The notes under the pieces were generated by a model that saw nothing but the letters and a program-made list of their open reading frames with translations, ran no database searches and was not told the origin of the DNA. From positions 1 to 11,339 of the forward strand of contig JAUVMS010000053.1 of the NCBI GenBank assembly GCA_030600135.1: a DNA stretch of 11,339 bases, written 5' to 3'. The stretch comes from Hyphomicrobiales bacterium. Lineage in GTDB: Bacteria > Pseudomonadota > Alphaproteobacteria > Rhizobiales > JAUVMS01. The translations under genes were made by a program, and so were the position numbers. This document shows, piece by piece, positions 6,817 to 11,339 of this stretch; the first letter of the stretch is position 1; every line of letters begins with the position of its first letter.

Positions 6817-8088
6817 GTGCAGAGCTATCGTTTGGGCGAAGTCTTTATAGCAGGTGGAGAGCCAACAGTTACATATAATCCGCGAGAGGACGTCGCGCTG
6901 GAGGCCGCACTGGAGGACTATCTAGACGCTCCTTATCGGATATTGAGTGTGACAGGTCCAACAAAGAGCGGCAAAACTGTGCTGTGTTGGAAAGTAATTC
7001 CTGAACAGCAACGCATTTTGATTTCTGGCGGGGATATTTCCGACGAAGAAGACTTTTGGTCTCAAATAATAGACGAATTACATGCTCCGACGCAGTTTAG
7101 GGAAACAATAGGAAGCTCACAAGATACATCTGTTCGTTTCACGGGACAAACCAAGTTTAGCTGGTTGCTACCATTTTCATTTGGTGGAAGCCGAGAACGC
7201 ACAAGATCTGATGACAGTAAGACAGCGCGCACGATCGTGAGAAACGCAAAAAAAGCTGCAATTGAGGGAATTCAAGAAGAAAATCGAATTCCAGTTGTTG
7301 ATGACTTCCATTATATCGACAAGGAAACCCAGCGCCGCATAATACTTTCTCTCCGTACGCCGATCTTTGAAGGTCTTCGTGTCATTTTCTTAGCTGTTCC
7401 TCACAGGGGGTTCGATGTGGAACGCGCCGAGCACGATATGGCGGGAAGAGTTGAGCAGTTAGAGGTGCCTTCGTGGAAAAACGAAGAATTAGAGCACATT
7501 GCTGAGGAAGGTTTCAAGGCTCTGAACATCGATCCAAACAGCAATATGTTCTCCCAGTTTGCGAAAAATTCCTTCGGCAATCCCAATCTCATGCAGGAGC
7601 TTTGTAGGAAAATTTGTAGTCGGAAGGGGATTCGCAAGACGTCTCCAACAACTTTTGATATCCGCATGTCGAGATATGAGCCATTTTTTGAAGAGGAAGC
7701 CAAACCAAATTACGATTTGAAGAAAATCATTTCAGATTTTAACAGTTCACGTAAAGAAAGAGTGACGAGAAAGTTGGAATTCGAAGGCAGAGAAATTGAT
7801 GGTGATGTTTACAGCGTCTTATTCTTATCGATTCGAGGAATTTTGCCAAACAAGGATATTAGATTCGAAAAAATAGTCGATGAGGTAGAGGGTGTTTGCA
7901 TTGATGATGCCCCTAAACCGCACGAGCTCTCTCGTGCATTAAGTCGAATGCATGAGATCGCGAACAAGGATCCTACGCGTCCGCATATTTTGGAATGGGA
8001 TAGCGAAATCAAAGAGTTGCATGTGATGGATGCAAAGTTCGCATTTTTCCTTAAGTGGGGCGATCTTGATGCGATAGACCTCGTGTAG
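6817..8088 (+). CDS. Orphan AAA/STAND-like P-loop ATPase, AT-rich, probably acquired
   Basis: A 423-residue soluble ATPase that I cannot assign to a named family. Walker A is GPTKSGKT (residues 47-54), Walker B is IPVVDDFHYI (158-167, Asp162/Asp163), followed by a sensor-1-like strand VIFLAVPHR (189-197). FGNPNLMQELCR (253-264) resembles the helical-lid motif of ORC/TniB/STAND ATPases. Residues 300-423 look like a winged-helix domain, ending LEWDSEIKELHVMDAKFAFFLKW. There is no signal peptide, membrane segment or obvious nuclease, protease or TIR domain. A sampled 60-base row is about 38% GC against about 63% in the gene before, and the codons are rich in AGA, ATA and TTA, pointing to transfer. 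It is convergent with zur, 22 bp away, and no neighbour shares its composition. A role in defence, or as an ATP-dependent DNA switch, is speculation. Confidence 0.85.
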   Translation: MQSYRLGEVFIAGGEPTVTYNPREDVALEAALEDYLDAPYRILSVTGPTKSGKTVLCWKVIPEQQRILISGGDISDEEDFWSQIIDELHAPTQFRETIGSSQDTSVRFTGQTKFSWLLPFSFGGSRERTRSDDSKTARTIVRNAKKAAIEGIQEENRIPVVDDFHYIDKETQRRIILSLRTPIFEGLRVIFLAVPHRGFDVERAEHDMAGRVEQLEVPSWKNEELEHIAEEGFKALNIDPNSNMFSQFAKNSFGNPNLMQELCRKICSRKGIRKTSPTTFDIRMSRYEPFFEEEAKPNYDLKKIISDFNSSRKERVTRKLEFEGREIDGDVYSVLFLSIRGILPNKDIRFEKIVDEVEGVCIDDAPKPHELSRALSRMHEIANKDPTRPHILEWDSEIKELHVMDAKFAFFLKWGDLDAIDLV

Positions 8089-8110
8089 ATCAGGTAACAA
8101 TTCAAATTTC

Positions 8111-8527
8111 CTACCCCTGCCGTGCCGCCGCCTTCACGCAGGCCGGGCAGAGGCCGGTCATCTCGACGCGGATTTCGCCGACCTGGAACCCGGCCGCTTC
8201 GGCGCTGGCGCCGAGGTGGGTCTCGCAATCGCTCAAGCGAAGCTCGACGGACTTGCGGCAGTTGTCGCAGATGACGAAACCGACCGGCTCCGTGTGCCCC
8301 GCCTTCTCGCAACAGGCCAGGAACGCATTGAGGCTCTCGATGCGATGGACCAAGCCCTCGTCGCGCAGCCTGTCGAGTGCACGATAAATCGTCAACGGCG
8401 CCTTGAGCCCCTGCGTCCGCACCGTGGCAAGGTCGAGAATTTCGTAGGCCGTCAGCGGCTTCTTCGCGCGCGTCAGCGCCTTCAGCACGACGCTCTGGTT
8501 CTTGGTCAGCTTGGGTTTTGCGGTCAC
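8111..8527 (-). CDS. zur: Zur, zinc-responsive Fur-family repressor
   Basis: A 138-residue DNA-binding repressor; with zinc bound it blocks zinc-uptake genes. The N-terminal winged helix includes LTAYEILD (25-32) and the recognition helix APLTIYRALDRL (43-54). The dimerisation and metal part has HRIESLNAFLACCEKAGH (61-78) and two structural CxxC pairs, Cys87/Cys90 and Cys127/Cys130. This pattern is Zur rather than Fur, and the neighbouring znu genes agree. The frame runs open far upstream, but the real start is the GTG at 8527-8525, which overlaps the znuB stop as GTGA (4 bp) and has CCGGAG seven bases before it. It is therefore translationally coupled to znuB and the last gene of znuCB-zur, so Zur would limit its own production. 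Confidence 0.95.
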   Translation of the reverse strand: MTAKPKLTKNQSVVLKALTRAKKPLTAYEILDLATVRTQGLKAPLTIYRALDRLRDEGLVHRIESLNAFLACCEKAGHTEPVGFVICDNCRKSVELRLSDCETHLGASAEAAGFQVGEIRVEMTGLCPACVKAAARQG

Positions 8528-9348
8528 GGACGGTCTCCGGCTGACGGGTTTAGTGCGCCCTTGAGCGCATCGAGTGGCAACAAACTGGCAAGGAACAACA
8601 GCAACGCCGCAACGACGATCGAGGGCCCCGAAGGCGTGTCGAAATTGAGCGAGCCGTAGAGGCCGGCAATGACAGCCGCGATGCCGATCAGCGCGGCGAG
8701 AACGGCCATTTGCTCGGGGTTCGCGGCAAACCGGCGCGCCGTCGCCGCCGGAATAATCAGCAACGCCGTAATCAGGAGTACGCCAATGATTTTCATCGTC
8801 ATGGCGATGACGGCGGCCATCAGGAAAATGAACACGATACGGGCAAACTCTGGGTTCATGCCCTCGGCCTTGGCAAGCTCGAAACTGGCCGTCTCCGCCA
8901 GCAGCGCCCGCCAGATGAGCGCCAGGATGGCGAGCGTGGCGGCACCGCCAAGGTAGATCACCGCGAGATCGGCTTTGGAAATCGCCAGGATGTCGCCAAA
9001 CAGATAACCCATGAGATCGACCCTGAGCCATGTCATGAAGGCGATCAACACAAGACCGATGGCCAGCGCCGAATGGGAGAGAATGCCAAGTACGGCATCG
9101 CTTGATAGTGAGCCGCGCCGTTGCAGGGCAAACAGCGAAAAGGCAACTCCGCCCGCCACCACAAAAACGCCGAGCGTTACATTGATGTCGATCAGCAACG
9201 CCAGGCTGACCCCAAGCAATGCGGAATGGGCGATGGTGTCACCGAAGTAGGCCATGCGCCGCCAAACCACGAAGCAGCCGAGCGGGCCGGCAATGATCGC
9301 AACCCCGATGCCGGCAATGAGCGCGCGAGAGAAAAAATCATCAAGCAT
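8524..9348 (-). CDS. znuB: ZnuB, zinc ABC transporter permease
   Basis: The inner-membrane channel of the zinc importer, 274 residues, almost wholly hydrophobic with about eight membrane segments (first at 8-28). MAYFGDTIAHSALLG (32-46) is the signature of the ABC-3 metal permease family, and EGMNPEFARIVF (about 160-171) corresponds to the cytoplasmic loop that contacts the ATPase. The frame is open to 9468, but that would overlap znuC by 128 bp. The ATG at 9348 (MLDDFFSRAL) overlaps the znuC stop by 8 bp, gives the usual length, and has GAAGGG upstream. Works with ZnuC and ZnuA; zinc rather than manganese specificity is inferred from zur next to it. Confidence 0.95.
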   Translation of the reverse strand: MLDDFFSRALIAGIGVAIIAGPLGCFVVWRRMAYFGDTIAHSALLGVSLALLIDINVTLGVFVVAGGVAFSLFALQRRGSLSSDAVLGILSHSALAIGLVLIAFMTWLRVDLMGYLFGDILAISKADLAVIYLGGAATLAILALIWRALLAETASFELAKAEGMNPEFARIVFIFLMAAVIAMTMKIIGVLLITALLIIPAATARRFAANPEQMAVLAALIGIAAVIAGLYGSLNFDTPSGPSIVVAALLLFLASLLPLDALKGALNPSAGDRP

Positions 9349-10156
9349 CGGCAGCGCCCTTCTCATGCACCGGCTCTTGCGCCGGGCGCCCAGCTTCGCC
9401 TCCGTCAAGCGGAATAACCTCGCCGTGGGCGCCATGGGTATGGTCGTGGTGGTGGCGATAAATTGCAAAGGACTGCGCCGCGCGCGGACCGAAGAGCCGT
9501 CGATATTCGGCGTTTTCCGCCACGCTATGGGGTGGGCCCGAACAACAGACGTGACCGTTGAGGCAAACCACTTCGTCGGTTTCCGCCATCACGATGTGCA
9601 AATCGTGCGAAATCAGTAGGATGCCGCAGCCGAGCCGATGGCGAATTTCGCGGATGAGTTCGTAGAGCGCGATCTCGCCGGAAAAGTCGACGCCTTGCAC
9701 CGGCTCATCCAGCACCAAGAGATCGGGTTCACGCAGCAGCGCGCGGGCAAGCAGGGCACGCTGAAATTCCCCGCCCGAGAGATGCTGCACCTGTGCATCG
9801 GCAAAGTCCGCGAGCCCAACCTGCGCCAGCGACCGCGAAATTTCATCCTCGCCGGCCCGCCGCGTCAGTGTCAGCAAGCGGCGAACAGTGAGCGGCAGCA
9901 TCCGGTCGATCGTCAGGCTCTGGGGCACGTAACCGATGCGTATGCCGGCCAGGCGTTCGACATGGCCCTCATCAAGCGCCAACAGTCCCAAAATCGCTTT
10001 CACCGTTGTGCTTTTGCCGCTCCCGTTCGGCCCGATCAGCGTGACAATCGCTCCCCGCCGCACGGACATATCGACATTGCGAATAAGCCAGCGACCAGTG
10101 CGGCGTACACCCAATCCATGTGCTTTGATCAATATGTCCTGGCTCTTCTGATCCAT
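9341..10156 (-). CDS. znuC: ZnuC, zinc ABC transporter ATPase with His-rich tail
   Basis: The ATP-hydrolysing subunit on the inner face of the membrane, 271 residues from the chosen start. All ABC motifs are present: Walker A GPNGSGKST (42-50), Q-loop GYVPQ (Q79), signature LSGGE (126-130), Walker B LLVLDEP (Asp150, Glu151) and H-loop ISHD (His184). The sequence EPVQGVD after Walker B resembles the EPTQGVD of known ZnuC. The C-terminal extension holds a histidine cluster, YRHHHDHTHGAH (233-244), which may bind zinc. The frame is open to a GTG at 10177; I prefer the ATG at 10156 because GGA lies six bases upstream, though the adjacent ATG at 10159 cannot be excluded. First gene of the znuC-znuB-zur unit. 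Confidence 0.95.
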   Translation of the reverse strand: MDQKSQDILIKAHGLGVRRTGRWLIRNVDMSVRRGAIVTLIGPNGSGKSTTVKAILGLLALDEGHVERLAGIRIGYVPQSLTIDRMLPLTVRRLLTLTRRAGEDEISRSLAQVGLADFADAQVQHLSGGEFQRALLARALLREPDLLVLDEPVQGVDFSGEIALYELIREIRHRLGCGILLISHDLHIVMAETDEVVCLNGHVCCSGPPHSVAENAEYRRLFGPRAAQSFAIYRHHHDHTHGAHGEVIPLDGGEAGRPAQEPVHEKGAADA

Positions 10157-10192
10157 CATTTTCCAACGGTTTGGCACGGCGAACCGAACCGA

Positions 10193-10221
10193 TTGCAGCT
10201 CACAATCTATACCATTATATC
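10193..10221 (+). promoter_or_regulatory. Candidate znuA promoter
   Basis: TTGCAG (10193-10198) and TATATC (10216-10221) are 17 bases apart and read toward znuA. Each matches the housekeeping consensus only moderately (three and four of six). The -10 element lies inside the candidate Zur operator. Confidence 0.35.
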
Positions 10222-10228
10222 ATTACAT
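10212..10228. promoter_or_regulatory. Candidate Zur operator between znuC and znuA
   Basis: CCATTATATCATTACAT matches the alphaproteobacterial Zur box as I remember it (ATGTTATANTATAACAT) at 11 of 16 informative positions. It is the only AT-rich, box-like stretch in the region between the divergent znuC and znuA starts, and it covers the -10 elements of both candidate promoters. Its own dyad symmetry is imperfect (three of eight base pairs around the centre), so the call depends on position as much as on sequence. Confidence 0.5.
10214..10219 (-). promoter_or_regulatory. Candidate -10 element of znuCB-zur
   Basis: A perfect TATAAT on the minus strand, about 58 bases before the znuC start, also inside the candidate Zur operator. 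No good -35 element is found 16-19 bases upstream, so the promoter may be weak or assisted. Confidence 0.4.
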
Positions 10229-10302
10229 CATGCGAGCTCGAATGAGCAAGCCCGCCGAATCAACAAGCGAGTGCCGTTGATCTGGCCGGCGACTAGAAAT
10301 GG

Positions 10303-11301
10303 GTGAGAGTTAGTGTGAATCGGCCAATGCAATGTTCCTGGCCTCAGGCCGTTGCCGTTATGGTGTTGGCCGCATTGGCGGTGCTTGTCGGAGCGCCACG
10401 AGGCGGCGCTGCCGAGCGCGTTGGTGTCGTTGCCTCGATCAAGCCGATCCACTCGCTCGTCGCCGGCGTGATTCAGGGTGTGGCCACGCCGCATCTGATC
10501 GTGCGTGGCGGTGGTTCGCCCCATGCCTATGCCATGAAACCATCCGACGCCCGCGCCCTTGAAACTGCAAAAGTGGTGTTTTGGATAGGCCCAGGTATTG
10601 AAATGTTTCTCGAGCACGCGATCGAGAACCTCACCGATGGTGCCGAAGTCGTAACGCTCTCAAGAGCCGAGAGACTTGTTCAGCGAAAAATCCGCGAGGA
10701 CGGCCCATGGGCGCACCAAGCCCATGACGATGCCGAGAGCGGCACCGGGCAACATGAAGCGCATCGCGCCGGCGACCACGAGATCGACCCCCATGTTTGG
10801 CTTGACCCACTCAATGCCCAGGCAATGGTTGCCAAGATTGCCGGCGTCCTAAGGCAAGCCGATCCTGAAAATAAGTTGGCATACGAAGCCAATGCCAAGG
10901 CGCTAGCCAACCGGCTCGATGGCCTGATGCGCGATATCCAGGTAGAATTGGCGCCCATCGCGGAACGACCGTACATGGTCTTCCATGATGGTTTTCAATA
11001 TTTCGAAAAGCGATTTGGCCTAAGGCCCATCGGCTCCGTCGTAGCCAATCCGGATCGCCAACCGGGCGCCGAGCGCATCCGCGAAGTCCAGGCAAGGATC
11101 AGGGATCTGGGAGCGGTTTGCATATTCACCGAGCCGCAGTTCAAGCCCAGACTTTTGTCAGTCGTGATTGAAGGCACCGATGTCAAGATCGGCGTGCTCG
11201 ACCCGCTTGGCGCTAGTCTGCCAGACGGACCGGACCTCTACTTCGCTCTCATGCGCCGAAACGCCAAGGCATTGCGGGATTGTCTCGGCGATGGCGGCTA
11301 G
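10303..11301 (+). CDS. znuA: ZnuA, periplasmic zinc-binding protein
   Basis: The solute-binding protein that captures Zn2+ in the periplasm and hands it to ZnuB. A signal peptide spans about residues 1-37, with hydrophobic core AVAVMVLAALAVLVGA and a likely cut after GGAA. Zinc ligands by family pattern are His74 (SPHAYAMKPSD), His164 (DPHVWLDP), His228 (FHDGFQYF) and the acidic residue near Glu277 or Asp300. A short His/Asp-rich loop (about 138-159, five histidines) marks it as a zinc rather than manganese binder. Cys273 and Cys326 could form the disulphide known in ZnuA. The first codon is uncertain: GTG at 10303, GTG at 10315 and ATG at 10327 all keep a usable signal peptide and none has a strong ribosome site. 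Divergent from znuCB-zur and probably co-repressed by Zur. Confidence 0.93.
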   Translation: MRVSVNRPMQCSWPQAVAVMVLAALAVLVGAPRGGAAERVGVVASIKPIHSLVAGVIQGVATPHLIVRGGGSPHAYAMKPSDARALETAKVVFWIGPGIEMFLEHAIENLTDGAEVVTLSRAERLVQRKIREDGPWAHQAHDDAESGTGQHEAHRAGDHEIDPHVWLDPLNAQAMVAKIAGVLRQADPENKLAYEANAKALANRLDGLMRDIQVELAPIAERPYMVFHDGFQYFEKRFGLRPIGSVVANPDRQPGAERIREVQARIRDLGAVCIFTEPQFKPRLLSVVIEGTDVKIGVLDPLGASLPDGPDLYFALMRRNAKALRDCLGDGG

Positions 11302-11339
11302 CCGCACGCAAGCGACTCAACGCCTGGCGCAGCGTACGC

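Noticed and set aside
6799..8117. Short inverted match GGGTAGG / CCTACCC flanking the ATPase gene, possible mobile-element ends
   Set aside because: Only 7 bp, one copy is the ribosome site of the gene, and there is no target duplication, transposase or integrase.
8528..9031. A 306-residue open frame merging upstream sequence with Zur
   Set aside because: The part upstream of 8527 is the out-of-frame shadow of znuB. Homology to Zur begins at the GTG at 8527, which has its own ribosome site.

Overview
The window (about 11.3 kb) looks like chromosomal DNA of a GC-rich alphaproteobacterium, probably of or near the Hyphomicrobiales (Rhizobiales). The main pointers are a coiled-coil protein resembling the growth-pole-ring / apolipoprotein-like proteins of that group, an adrenodoxin-type ferredoxin with a thioredoxin-reductase-like ferredoxin-NADP reductase ending in TTSSSSLQKKLGV, and a znuA / znuCB-zur locus. 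No rRNA, tRNA, CRISPR array, insertion sequence or phage gene was seen. The assignment rests on recognising families by eye, not on a search.

Layout. On the minus strand (30-3038) lies a 1002-residue protein with two N-terminal membrane segments, a long coiled coil containing fifteen consecutive 11-residue repeats, and a conserved C-terminal domain. A 523-bp non-coding region separates it from a divergent small Hpt phosphotransfer protein (3562-3954). Next come a [2Fe-2S] ferredoxin (4233-4553) and a ferredoxin-NADP reductase (4700-5764), which probably form an electron-transfer pair, and then a YcgL/RlaP-type nucleotidyltransferase (5883-6692). All of these have the local GC-rich composition.

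At 6817-8088 there is an abrupt change: an AT-rich, 423-residue P-loop ATPase with no partner gene of similar composition. It is the best candidate for a recently acquired, undescribed accessory gene.

From 8111 to the right end lies a zinc uptake locus. On the minus strand znuC, znuB and zur overlap by 8 and 4 bp and probably form one operon. znuA is divergent on the plus strand. The 125-170 bp between the znuC and znuA starts holds a candidate Zur operator that covers plausible -10 elements for both directions, so zinc-loaded Zur would shut off both units and its own synthesis. ZnuA binds Zn2+ in the periplasm, ZnuB is the membrane channel, ZnuC hydrolyses ATP, and Zur senses cytoplasmic zinc.
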